Shown: one piece after another, positions 10,075 to 21,514 of the stretch
How the letters are laid out: each line of letters begins with the position of its first letter
Numbering within the stretch: position 1 is the first letter of the stretch
From: Stomoxys calcitrans
Taxonomy: Eukaryota; Arthropoda; Insecta; Diptera; Muscidae
Length of the DNA stretch: 64,000 nt
Direction: 5' to 3'
Assembly: GCF_963082655.1 (NCBI RefSeq)
Contig: NC_081553.1
Location: forward strand, 48,403,728-48,467,727
Program-made: the position numbers and the translations under genes
Notes under the pieces: generated by a model
Databases searched by the model: none
What the model saw: only the letters and a program-made list of their open reading frames with translations
What the model was told of the DNA's origin: nothing

Positions 10075-10475
10075 GGTCTCAGATCAGCATTTCGATTAGT
10101 TCCAAATGGAATGATGAAATTACTATACCCCCATCCTAGGAGGAGGAGAGTAGAACAACTATGGTTTGCTCAAAAAGTAATTGCGGATTTTTTAAAAGAA
10201 AGTAAATGCATTTTTAATAAAACTTAGAATGAACTTTAATCAAATTTACTTTTTTGTACACTTCTTTTCTAAAGCAAGCTAAAAGTAACAGATGATAATT
10301 GACAGAAGAAAGAATGCAATTACAGAGTCACAAGCTGTGAAAAAATTTGTCAACGCCGACTATATGAAAAATCCGCAATTACTTTTTGGGCAACCTTTGA
10401 GCAATAAAATGTTCCAAATGGAATGATGAAATTACTATGCCCCCATCCTAGGAGGAGAAGAGTATAACAACTGTA
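10075..10475 (-). mobile_element. Two DINE 5' ends in direct repeat around MITE copy 5
   Basis: The ~62 bp segment TTCCAAATGGAATGATGAAA ... AACAACT occurs at about 10098-10160 and 10410-10472 with few differences. Both are the terminal part of the DINE 5' block read backwards. The MITE lies between them. Confidence 0.75.
10162..10404 (-). mobile_element. mariner-type MITE, copy 5, altered right end
   Basis: Left end TGGTTTGCTCAAAAAG (eroded); right end GGGCAACCTTTGAGCAA then TA. The same odd right end as copy 4, and the adjoining TAAAATGT also matches, so the two probably descend from one insertion. Confidence 0.85.
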
Positions 10476-11687
10476 ATAGAACAATGATCAGCAAAAAAAT
10501 TATTCCATTTTGATTTCTGCTTATAAAAATATTTCGTCAAGGAAATTTTACTCACTCGGCCCATGGTGCAGGGTATATATCGAGAATTTGGTCTGATTTA
10601 ACTAAACCCAAACTTTGAAATTCCAACAAATGAATCGCATCTATATATTCTCAAGTGAATGATAATCCTCGAGTCTTCCATAGAAAAAGAAACACTCTAT
10701 TCTCAAATATCTCAATGGTCAACTTGATTAAAATAATCCATTTTTCCTCAACTTGGCAACCCTGGCGGGCATATCTAGCTTGCAAGCTGAGAAATGATAC
10801 TTGCAAGTGTCATTCTGCTGTTTTTATTTTTGTTGTGCGGCTTTGGATTTGTTAGCGAAACCACGAGAAAAGCACAGTGCAGACCAAATAAGGTATACAG
10901 TGATTAAAAATTATTCTTAAAACAAAAATTTATAGAAGTTTTTAAAGACACAGCCCTGATAAATTTTAACAAATATTTAATTATTATAAATTAAAAAAAA
11001 AATCATATTTATAATAGACATTCATTATTTTTATGAAATATTATCTGTAAACTTTGACCACTGTGCTTTTCTCTTCTTCTAATCCTTGTGGCTAACAAGG
11101 CCAGAGTGCAGCCGTTTTGGTTGCTGCAACATGAAAAACCTTTTCACTGCCGAATGATAAATTATCCTGGAACGGTACTTTTAATGGTATTTGTTGTACT
11201 TTGTTTAAACTTGATTCCATTCTATTTTGTTCCACTTTTTTTCTGTTTAATTTCATGCCACTTAACTTTGCCATGGCGTTCGTTCGTTCGTTCATTTTTC
11301 CGCCCGGAGACACTTATCTGGCAGCGGATGAAGCCTAACACGCTGTGATAGTTTTAATCCGCACTGATGCCAAACTATCACAGTTATGTGTTTTATTGCA
11401 ACTATTTACAGAAACAAAGCGATGATGAGGGGATTATGTTTTCCTTTTTTTGCTTTCTATGTCAGGATTAGTGGTCAAATGATAAATATTTTTAAATTAG
11501 ATTTTTTTCCATGCAGCATGCATGAGTTTGCAGCAAGCATAGAACATTCATGCAATGAATGCAACAGCTGACTGCACCCCGAGTATTACAACAATGTGGT
11601 TTAGTGGTTTCCCGAACATCCATTATGGGTTAATTTAAAGGGAAATTGAGTGCTGCACGATTCAAATAGAAGTTCAATGACAGGGGG
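10476..11687. other. AT-rich unique DNA, no gene supported
   Basis: A short DINE-like GGTGCAGGGTATATA lies near 10566. Small frames at 10655, 11088 (86 codons, hydrophobic) and 11386 have no recognisable domain, and neighbouring sequence gives no convincing splice structure. Confidence 0.5.
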
Positions 11688-11735
11688 ACCTCGTGTTTTA
11701 TGCCGAGTCCGAACGGTGTGTCGCTGAAAAGAAAT
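11688..11735 (-). mobile_element. SINE fragment
   Basis: TATGCCGAGTCCGAACGGTG matches the 3'-side body of the SINE copies at 7371 and 41905; nothing else of the element remains. Confidence 0.6.
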
Positions 11736-11795
11736 GTATTTGAGCTATCTATAAATCTGAACCGATTATTCTATTCTATTACCAGGACTATTATA

Positions 11796-12031
11796 TTGGG
11801 TTGCCCAAAAAGTATTTGCGGGTTTTTCATATAGTCGGCGTTGACAAATTTTTTCACAGCTTGTGACTCTGTAATTGCATTCTTTCTTTTGTCAGTTATC
11901 AGCTGTTACTTATAGCTTGCTTTAGAAAAAAAGTGTAAAAAAGTACATTTGATTAAAGTTCATTCTAAGTTTTGTTAAAAATGCATTTACTTTCTTTTAA
12001 AAAATCCGCAATAACTTTTTGGGCAACCCAA
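11796..12031 (+). mobile_element. mariner-type MITE, copy 6
   Basis: Full length, termini intact, TA on both sides (11794-11795, 12032-12033). It marks the 3' boundary of LINE-B copy 2. Confidence 0.93.
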
Positions 12032-13731
12032 TATTTTAAAATCTCTGACACCAAGTTTCGAAGTGTCTCCCACAACTTGATTTTTCCATCGGGCTTTTGG
12101 TCTTCCCGGTTTGTGTGAACCTCCTTCAAAAGACTTTTTTGCTGGATCAATGGTTGGTTTGGTTTGCTTCATCCATTCTGACAACATGACCTAGCCAACG
12201 TAGCCGGTTGTATTTTGATGCGTTTAAAAATGCTATCCTCGTCATACAGCTCGTGGTTCATACGTCGCCTATATTCTCCGATAACGCAAACTGATCCATA
12301 TATTTTACAAAGAATCTTTCTCTCAAATACTCCAAGTACTGCCTCATCTGCTTTCACAAGTACCCATGCCTCAGAACCATATAACATCACGGATAGTATC
12401 AGTGTCTTGTAAAGTGTAGTCTTCGTCTGTCGAGAGGTGGCCTTGTTACTAAACTGCTTACTTAGTCCATAGTAGCATCTGTTTGCCAGTATTATTCTTC
12501 GCTTATTCTCAAAACTGGTGTCATTCGTTTCGTTTACGGCGGTGCCAAGGTAGATAAAGTTGCTGTCCATCTCAAAGTTGTGGTTTCCAACTTTCTCCAT
12601 TTTCTTTATCGGCTCGGATGTGCAAGGCTTTCTGGGAGTTGAAACCATTCATTTCGTCTTATCTGCATTTACGGCAGACCCATTTTTTCAGTGACTCTCT
12701 TTCGATTTTTTCAAAGGCTGACCGACCTATGATATCGATGTCGATGTCGTCGGCATAGGCGAGTAGCATGTGTTCTCTTGTGATTAGCGGGCCATATCTA
12801 TTCACATCTGCATCTCGTATAATCTTCTCCAGCAGGATATAAAAGAGATCACACAATAGGCTGTCTCCTTGTCTGAAACCTCGTCTGATATTAAATGGTT
12901 CGAAGAGATTCTTTCCTATTCTTACTGAGGAGCGCATATCAGCAAGTGTCATCCTGCAGAGTCTTATTAATATTGCAGGGATACCAAACTCAGATATGGC
13001 TTGAAATACCTTTGAACGTAAAGAAGTGTCGAAGGCGGCTTTGTAGTCAACAAAGAGATGGTAGGTATTGATTTGTCCTTCTCGGGTCTTTTCCAGGATT
13101 TGGCGCAGTGTGAATATCTGGGATTAATCAGGACTAAAGCCGCATTGTTAGGGCCCAATTATCTCATTGACTTTAGGTTCTAATCTTTCACACACTACGC
13201 TCGAGAGTATCTTGTATGCGATGGGGAGGAGACTTATTTCTCTGAAGTTCCGTCTTGTCTCCTTTCTTGTTTACGGGACATAGAATGCTAAGGTTCCAAT
13301 CATCGGTAAGCGTTCTTTTAGCCAGACTGCGCAGATAAGCTGATGCATACGCCTTATCAGTGTGTCGCCTCCGGTCTCAGTTCAGCGGGTAACCCGTCGG
13401 CTCCTGCTGCCTTGTTGTTCTTTAGTCGGGTTACTGCTACTTGGACCTCATTCTGACTAGGAGGTAAACATTCTATACCATCATCAGGGATTGGTTCTGC
13501 GGTATCCTCTTCGCCGCCAACATCGGCCACTAGCAGTTGGGTAAAATGTTCTTTCCATATCCACAGCATGTTATCTGTGTCAGTTACCAGATTTCCTTCT
13601 TTGTCTCTGCAGGTGGATGTGCCTGCACCAAAGCCATCGGTTTGATGTTTAATTCTTTGGTCGAATTTCGGACTTCATTTTGACTCCTGTACATCTCAAT
13701 TCGCTCGCACTCATGTCTTTCCATTTCTTTT

Positions 13732-15096
13732 TTATACCCACCACCGAAGGATGGAGGTATATTAATTTTGTCATTCTGTTTGCAACACATCGAAATATCC
13801 ATTTCCGACCCTATAAAGTATATATATTCTTGATCAGCGTAAAAATCTAAGACGATCTAGACATGTCCGTCCGTCTGTCTGTTGAAATCACGCTACAGTC
13901 TTTAAAAATAGAGACATTGAGCTGAAATTTTGCACAGATTCTTTTTTTTTTTGTCCATAAGCAGGTTAAGTTCGAAGATGGGCTATATCGGACTATATCA
14001 TGATATAGCCCCCATTCAGACCGATCCGCCGATTTAGGGTCTTAGACCAATAAAAGCCACATTTATTATCCGATTTTGTTGAAATTTGGGGCAGTGAGTT
14101 GTGTTAGGCCCTTCGACATCGTTCGTCAATTTGGGTCAGATTGGTCCAGATTTGGATATAGCTGCCATATAGACAGATCCTCCGATTTAGGGTCTTAGGC
14201 CCATAAAAGCCACATTTATTATCCGATTTCGCTGAAATTTGGGACAGCGAGCGAGTCTTAGGCCCTTCGACTTTCTTCGTTAAATTGGCCCAGATCGGTT
14301 CAGATTTGAATATAGCTGCCATATAGACCTATCCTCCGATTTGGGGTCATAGGCCCATAAAAGCTACATTTATCACCCGATTTTGCTGAAATTTGGGAAA
14401 GTGAGTTGTGTTTGGGCCCATAAAATACTCATTTTTTGTCCAATGTCGCCGAAATTTGGAACAGAGAGTTAAGTTAAACCCCTTGACATACTTCTGCAAT
14501 GTCGCACAGATCGGTCCAGATTTGGATATAGCTGCCATATAGACCGATATCCAGGTTTTAGGTTTTGGGGCCATAAAAGACGCATTTATTGTCCGATGTC
14601 GCTGAAATTTGAGACAGTAAGTTTGGTTAGGCTCTTCGACGTCCTTCTTCAATTTTGCCCAGATCGATCCAGATTTGAATATAGCTGCCATATAGACCGA
14701 TCTCTCGATTTAAGGTTTAGGGCCCATAAAAGAGGTATTTATTGTCCGATTTCGCCGAAATTTGGGACAGTGCTTTGTGTTAGGCTCTTCGACATGTTTA
14801 TGCAACTTGGCCCAAATCGGTTCAGATTTGGATATAGCTGCCATGTAGACCGGTATCTCGATTTAAAGTCTTGGCCCCATAAAAGGCGCATTTATGATCC
14901 GATTTCACTGAAATTTGACACAGTGACTTATGTTCGACTTTTCGACATCCGTATCGTATATAGTTCAGATCGGTATGAGGTATATGAGTATAAGGTATGA
15001 TACTTTCACCGAATTTTGATGAAAGGTGGTTTACATATATACCCGAGGTGGTGGGTATCCAAAGTTCGGCCCGGCCGAACTTAAAGCCTTTTTACT
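13732..15096 (+). mobile_element. DINE-1-like element, complete, second subfamily
   Basis: The 5' end is TATACCCACCACCGAAGGAT, followed by CGACCCTATAAAGTATATA, TTCTTGATCAGCGTAAAAAT and GTCCGTCCGTCTGTCTG. The middle is an array of ~153 bp units with CAGTGAGTTGTGTTAGG as a landmark. The 3' end is the palindrome TTCGGCCCGGCCGAA followed by TTTTTACTTGTT. GGTGGTGGGTAT near the 3' end is the inverse of the 5' start, a subterminal inverted repeat as described for DINE-1 and Helentrons. Inserted in LINE-B. Confidence 0.87.
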
Positions 15097-15228
15097 TGTT
15101 GTCTCTGCAGGAGGATGTGCCTGCATCAAAGCCATCGGTTTGATGTTTAATTCTTTGGTAGAATTTCCGGACTTCATTCTGACTCCTGTACATCTCAATT
15201 CGCTCACACTCACGTCTTTCCATTTCCT
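15097..15228. repeat. Right copy of a ~131 bp direct repeat flanking the DINE
   Basis: Nearly the same LINE-B sequence as 13600-13731 (starting GTCTCTGCAGG and ending TCTTTCCATTTC), with about eight differences. It restarts exactly where the DINE ends. Confidence 0.88.
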
Positions 15229-15584
15229 TTTTCTTTCTGCGGAATAGACGTTCCTCCTCTCTCTACTTGCTACTGATTGCAGGGTTGCTCTATATGCCGC
15301 ATTCTTGGCTTCAGTAGCATCTCGACTCTCTTGGTCATACCATGGGTATTTTGGAGGAAGCTTCCGGTACGGATTTCGCAACATTTTCCATGGAGTGGGC
15401 AATAGTTTGCCACAAGGAATGCTTTCATGAAGCAGTTGGATCAGTCGAGTGGAGTGTGCCGCTGCCATTTGTTGTGTTTGCAGCTTTTCAATGTCCACCT
15501 TCCGTTTAGTATCAGATGGTACTTTCCTCGCCATGTTCAAACGGGAGCGAACCTTTGCTGCAACAAGGTAATGATCCGAATCTA

Positions 15585-15821
15585 ATGGGTTGCCCAAAAA
15601 GTAATTGCGGATTTTTCATATAGTCGGCGTTGACAAATTTTTTCACAGCTTGTGACTCTGTAATGGCATTCTTTCTTTTGTCAGTTATCAGCTGTTACTT
15701 TTAGCTTGCTTTAGGAAAAAAGTGTAAAAAAAGTATATTTGATTAAAGTTCATTCTAAGTTTTATTAAAAATGCATTTACTTTCTTTTAAAAAATCCGCA
15801 ATTACTTTTTGGGCAACCCAA
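15585..15821 (+). mobile_element. mariner-type MITE, copy 7
   Basis: Full length with TA at 15583-15584 and 15822-15823. It splits the LINE-B codons for RGANI/DSDHY; removing it and one TA restores the reading frame there. Confidence 0.93.
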
Positions 15822-16079
15822 TATATTCGCTCCACGGATCGATTGTACATCTCAAACGCTGGATGAATGCCTTCCTTATGGTTTCCTTCCATTCCTTACA
15901 GGTTTTCTCTTATTCTCTGGCGAGATATTCGCATTTCGCACCAGCAGCTGAGTTTCAGCCAGGGTCAAGTCCGAGGTCACCACTTGGATAAGCGCTTCAT
16001 TCATTCATCAGTACAGCTGGATTATTCCAGCTCCTTCGAAAGCCCGTTTGTTACACTCCCACCGCAAGTCCGACCTTAG

Positions 16080-17131
16080 TTAAAGCCGAAGGGCTTATTT
16101 ACTATCCATTTTGATTAAATATTTAAAATACTTAATTATATTCACCAATTCAAGTAATTAACCCTTTTTAATTTGCAAACAAATTTTGTTTTTGTTGATA
16201 TTTTTATTATTTAATCCCATTTAAGTATTTAAGCATTTAACCTTTAAATAAATCACACTAAGACCATTTAACCACGAATTTATGCATTATGCCGCATCAA
16301 TGTTGTTTAAACTTAATCCCATTTGTAAAACTAATGATTTGCAATTATTTCAACAATATTCTCAATTAATAAATATTTTATTTATTTTGTGGTCCATTAG
16401 CTTTGGCTTTGAGTTCTGCAAACATTGTAGTTGCCAGTGTTGCCATGGGTTTTTTTTGTTTTTTCTCTTCTTCTCCTTCATGGCCTGCAAATAAAGCAAT
16501 TTCATTCATACGATGACAAATCCATTTATAATCCACAAAAATAAAATTTCATAAATAATTAAAACAAATTGCAACCGCACTGCATGGCCAATGCCAATGA
16601 TAAGGAATAGTTTTGGTCACATTCGCTTTGTGTGTGTATTTGAGTGTGTGTGTGTGTGTGTATGTGGGTGGGAAACATGTATGCGAGTCTGAGATTTGTT
16701 TTTTTTTTCAGTTTAGGTTTTTGGTTTTGGGGCTTGTGGGAATTTTAGAAAATAAAACTCCATTTGAATATTAAGGACGTAATTCAACCTTTTGAGTAGC
16801 TCTGCATACCACACAAAGACCATACCAATTCACACCTAACGATAGGGATAGTCGTATTATTATCGTTGGTGAAAATAAAACGGTGTTAATTCGAGTACTA
16901 CAAGTGAATTGGCCAAAGCGCTAAGTTTAGTGAGTCCTGTCGTCGTCCTTGTTTCGAACAGCCAGGCATTGTAGATTGCCGCAGAAATGTTGGAAACAAG
17001 CATGAAAAACTAATATTGTGGTTGTTCAATTAACAACATAAAACATATTTAGAAAGGTAGATATGAAGTGAAAAACACTGCACTGCAGAAACCAAGCACA
17101 GTGCAACAAAACAGAGATGAACTAAAATAAA
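16080..17131. other. AT-rich unique DNA with (GT)n
   Basis: Contains a (GT)n run at about 16632-16660 and long AT-rich tracts. No gene or mobile element recognised. Confidence 0.55.
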
Positions 17132-18815
17132 ACAAGTAAAAAGGCATTAAGTTCGGCCGGGCTGAACTTTGGATACCCACCACCTCAGCGAAATCGGATA
17201 AAAACTTAAGCTTTTATGGACTTCAGTCCCTATATCAGCAGATCGCTCTATATCTAAATATTGTCCGATACAAACCATATTGTGGACGGACGTCGGGAGT
17301 CCTAAAACTACCCACTGTTTCAAATTTCAACGAAATCGGGTAATAAATAGAGCTTTTATCGGCTTCAGACCCTTTATCGGCAGATCGGTCAATATCGCAG
17401 CTATATCCGAATATAGTCCGATCTGAACCATATTTGGGTCCTATGTTGGGAGGCGTCAAACTACCCACAGTTTCACATTTCAGCGAAATCGGTTAAAAAT
17501 TAAAGCTTTTATGGGCTTCAAACCCTTTATCCGGAGATCGGTCTATATGGCAGCTAGACCTAAATATAGTCCGATCTATACCATATTTATGTCGGATGTT
17601 GGGAGGCTTAAAACTGCTCAGTATTTCAAATTTCAGCAAAATCGGATAAAAAGTAAAGCTTTTATGGGCTTGAGACCCTTTATCGGGAGATGGGTCTATA
17701 TGACAGCTATATCTAAATATGGACCAATCTAATCCATATTTAGGTCAGATGGCAGGAGGCTTAAAATAACCCACTGTTTTAAATTTCAGCGAAATCGGGT
17801 TATAAATAAAGCATTTATGGGCTTGAGACCCTTTATCGGGAGATGGGTCTATATGGCAGCTATATCTAAATATGGACCGATCTAATCCATATTTAGGTCA
17901 GATGTCAGGAGGCTTAAAATAACTCACTGTTGCAAATTTCTTCGAAATCGGGTAATAAATAAAGTTTTTATGGTCTTGAGACCCTTTATCGGGAGGTCGG
18001 TCTATATAGTAGCTACATCTAAATATACTCCGATCTGAACCATATTAAGGTACGATGTCGGGAAGCCTTCCATTACTTCAAATTTCATTGAAGTCGGATA
18101 AAAAATAAAGCATTTATGGGCATTAGACCTTTTATCCTCAGATCGGTCCATATAGCAGCTATATTCAAATATGGTAAGATTTGGCCCGTTCAAGAACTTA
18201 ACCAGCGTACACCAGAAAGACGTATCTGTGAGAACGGTTTATATGAGAGCCATATCAGGTTATAGACCGATTCGGACCGTACTTTGCAAAGTTTTTGGAA
18301 CTCAAGACAGAACACCTAATGCAAAATTTCAGCCAAATCGGACAAAAATTGCGGTTTGTAAGGGCTCATGAAACTATATCAGGTTTTTAAGAGACCTATA
18401 TCAGGTTATTGACCTATTCGAACTGTATTTGGCACAGTTGTTGAAAGTCATTACAAAACACCACATGCTCAATTTCAGCCAAATCAGACAAAAATTGCGG
18501 CTTGCAAGGGCTCAAGAAGTCAAATAGGGACATCGGTTTATATGAGGGCTATATCAGGTTAAAGACCGATTTGGAACATACTTTGCCCAGTTGTTGAAAG
18601 TCATTACAAAACACTACATGCTCAATTTCAGCCATATTGGACAAAAATTGCGCCTTGTAAGGGCTCAAGGAGTCAAATCAGAAAATCGATTTATATGAGA
18701 GTCATATCACTTTATTGACCGATTCGCTGTGTCCTTGGCAAAGTTGTTGAAAAACATAACAGAACACAGCATGCAAAATTTCAGCCAAATCAGACAAAAA
18801 TTGCGGCTTGCAAGG
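17132..18815 (-). mobile_element. Chimeric DINE-1-like element: third-subfamily array joined to first-subfamily array
   Basis: The left edge is a 3' end read backwards (AACAAGTAAAAAGG, palindrome around TTCGGCCGGGCTGAA). Units to about 18200 are third-subfamily (GCTTTTATGGGCTTCA near 17504, 17658, 17811, 17964; steps 154, 153, 153). From about 18230 the units switch to first-subfamily (AAATTTCAGCCAAATCGGAC). No 5' block follows; the array runs straight into a different repeat at about 18816. Confidence 0.8.
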
Positions 18816-20835
18816 GCTCATGGGGATTTTGAAAGTGGGAAGGCCCCAGGGTGGTGGTTGGTGAGTTTGGAGGGTAGTGTGGACCCCCAGTGTGTACTGC
18901 CGAAAGTGGATATGAATTTCGCGCTCTACTCCCAAATACCTCTCATTTGAGCCCCAAATTGCCATGACCGGTAAATATGTATGTCCGAATTAGGGGTGTT
19001 TTCGGGGGTGAGGTGGTCCCCCAGACAATTAGCCCTGAAAAAAATATAAGCATCGTGCTCTACTTTCAAATACCATTTATTTAAACATCATATCGCCATT
19101 GGTTTAAGGGGAGTTTATGGCATGAGTCGTCCCCCAAACACTTGGCTCCAAAATTGGTTATCAAATTCGTTTTTTAATCTCAAATACCTTTCATATGAGC
19201 CACATATTGCCATAATCGGTAAATGTTTAGTCATTGGGGGGTGTTTAGGGGAAGGGATGATGCCTTATATGCATGGTCCTACATTTGGATATCAAGTTCG
19301 TATTCTACTCCCAAATACCCTTATTTCAGCCCCATATTGCGATAGTCAGTAAATAATTGCTGTTTGTGGGGTGTTTTGGGGGAAAAAAATGTTCCCAAAA
19401 TTGGATATCAATTTCGTGCTTTACTCCCCAATACCTTCATTTCAGCCCCACATTGACATAGCCGGTAAATATGTCCGATTTAGGGGTGTTTGGGGAGTGG
19501 GGTGATCCCCAAAACACTTAGCCCTGAAAATATATCAGCATCGTGCACTACTCTGATATATCATTTATTTGAACCCCTCAAAATTGGGTATCAAAATTGT
19601 CTTCTAACTTCAAATACCTATTTTAAACTTCTTATTGCAACATTTAGGGTATGGGCCCTAAAAACTATCAATATCGAAGTCCATTCTCTTTAAGGCCCAA
19701 ATTGTCATGGTGAGCAAATACGTCCAATTTGGGGGTTGTTATGAGGGTGGGTCGTCATTCAGACGGTTTGTCCGGAATGTTGATATCAGATTCGTGGTCT
19801 ACTACCAAATACCTTCAATTTGAGCCCCATATTTCCATAGTCGGCAAACATGACCGGCTTGGGGGTGTTTTAGGGGATGGGTGGCCACTCAGTGAGTTGG
19901 CCTTGAGTATATATATATCGGATTCGTGTTCCACTTTAAAAAACCTCTTATTTGAGCCACGTTTTACAATAGTCAGGAAATACATACTATTTGGATGGTG
20001 TGTTGTTGGGGTGGCGTGGCTCCATAGACACTTTTCCCGAATGTTGTTATCAAATTCGTACTTTACCCTCAAAGACCTTTCATTTGAGCCCCATATTGCT
20101 ATGGTCGTAAATTTGTCCCTTTTGGGGGATGTTTTTGGTGAGAGGCGGCCCCTAAAATACTTGGTCCCATATTTGGATATCAGATTCGAATTCTACACTC
20201 AAATACCTTTTATTTTAGCTCCATATTCCCATGGTCAGTAAATAAGTCCTATTTGGGGGGGGGGTGTTTTAGGGAAGGGGTGGATCCCCAGAAACGTGGT
20301 CCCACATTTGGAAATCAGATTCTTATTCTACTCGCAAATACCTTTCATTTGAGTCCCATATTGCCATGGTCGGTAAATATGTCCGATTTAGGGGTGTTTT
20401 GGGGGTTGGGGTGGTCGCCCTAACACTCGGTCCGACAATTGGATATCAGATACGTTTTCTAATCTTAAATACCTTTCATTAGAGTCCCATATTGCCGTGA
20501 TTGATATATATAATATTTTGGTGGGTTTTGGGTTAGGGCGCCCCACCTAGGTACCCTATCCGAAATTTTAATACCAAATTTTTTGTTTGTAGGCTACTAT
20601 AAGAGACCACACAAAGTTTCGCTTAAATCGCACCACCTGGCTTTTCTGAAAATTAGGGTAAGGGGGAGGATCCACCCCCCTTCAGATATCAAAAATTTAG
20701 TACCCTATTTTCACCACGGGGTCAATATGTACCATCTGTGAAAATTTCAAGAAAATCGGTTCAGCCGTTTCTGAGTCTATAAGGAACACACAAACATACA
20801 AACAAACACAAATTGATTTTTATATATAAGATATT
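18816..20835 (+). mobile_element. Dispersed element made of ~130 bp G-rich units
   Basis: The motif CCCATATTGCCATGGTCGGT and variants recur near 19200, 19330, 19695, 19824, 19957, 20087, 20219, 20355 and 20484, mostly 129-136 bases apart. Each unit also holds GGGGTGTTTTGGGG and ATATCAGATTCG. The right end is non-repeated: TTAGGGTAAGGGGGAGGATC, AAAATCGGTTCAGCCGTTTC and an ACAAACATACAAACAAACAC tail ending TATATATAAGAT. An inverted copy lies at 28905-30539. I do not know its class; the tail resembles those of some insect retroelements. Open frames within it are by-products of the repeats. Confidence 0.7.
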
Positions 20836-21514
20836 CTACCTACTGCGTTTTCAAACTATTTGCATATAATCTCTAATCGCAGCCTTTTCGGCCACAAAGT
20901 CAATTTAAATTTTACATAACCTGCTGTTTCTGTAGGGTATCCTTTGATTTATTATTTGCCTCCTTGGCCATGGGTGAATGTGTGCAACTGACTTCAGTTT
21001 ATGTTAAAACTTCAACAATAAATAATAATTATAGAGAAATGTTCGTAAATCCCAAAAACATAACCAACTGTTGTTGTTAAATAAAATATGAAATACTCAT
21101 CGATCGAATAGTAATCGGTTGGTGGTACCTAAGCCAATGGCTGGCTAAATGAAACTGAAACTTGAATTGAATCTAAAACACATGCTGGCAAGCAAAATTT
21201 ATATCAGGCTTTGTGTGTATTCATGTTTCAATATGGTAAATTGTTCAATTGGAAATAGCAACAACAACATCTATTGGATTGAGAAATTTTTAATTGGTAT
21301 ATGAAACTAAAAGGGGGTAAATATGTTGGTATAATGGCAAGGAGATGAAAAATTTTCAATAAAGCAATACTGGAATATTTAAAAATTTAAATTTTTAAAA
21401 AATTAAAGAATTTTGTAATTTTGCAAAATACTCTTTGAGAAAATTTGTCGAATTTTGTATTGTACCCGTTGAGTGAGGCGGACGTTCGTCATCATTTCGC
21501 TCCTCAAAGGAAAA
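20836..21514. other. AT-rich unique DNA, no gene seen
   Basis: No coding frame above 60 codons and no repeat recognised. Confidence 0.55.

Larger units (their letters stand above)
12034..15872 (-). mobile_element. LINE-B copy 2: endonuclease end, RT and C-terminus, split by DINE and MITE
   Basis: Read on the minus strand from right to left: the end of the endonuclease (RGAN at about 15830, then DSDHYLVAAKVR about 15575), the linker region, the RT entry motif (LKNNKAAGADGLPAEL about 13420), YADD (12746-12757) and the thumb and C-terminus (TLYKTLILSVMLYGSEAWVL about 12400, RRRMNHELYDED about 12260). Stops and frameshifts separate these pieces, so it is dead. A DINE (13732-15096) and MITE copy 7 (15585-15821) are inserted. 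A ~131 bp stretch of the LINE appears on both sides of the DINE. There is no RNase H domain. Confidence 0.85.

Noticed and set aside
13732..15096. Classical Helitron
   Set aside because: The 3' end is TTTTTACTTGTT after the hairpin, not CTRR, and the start is not TC; the Helentron/DINE-1 type fits better.
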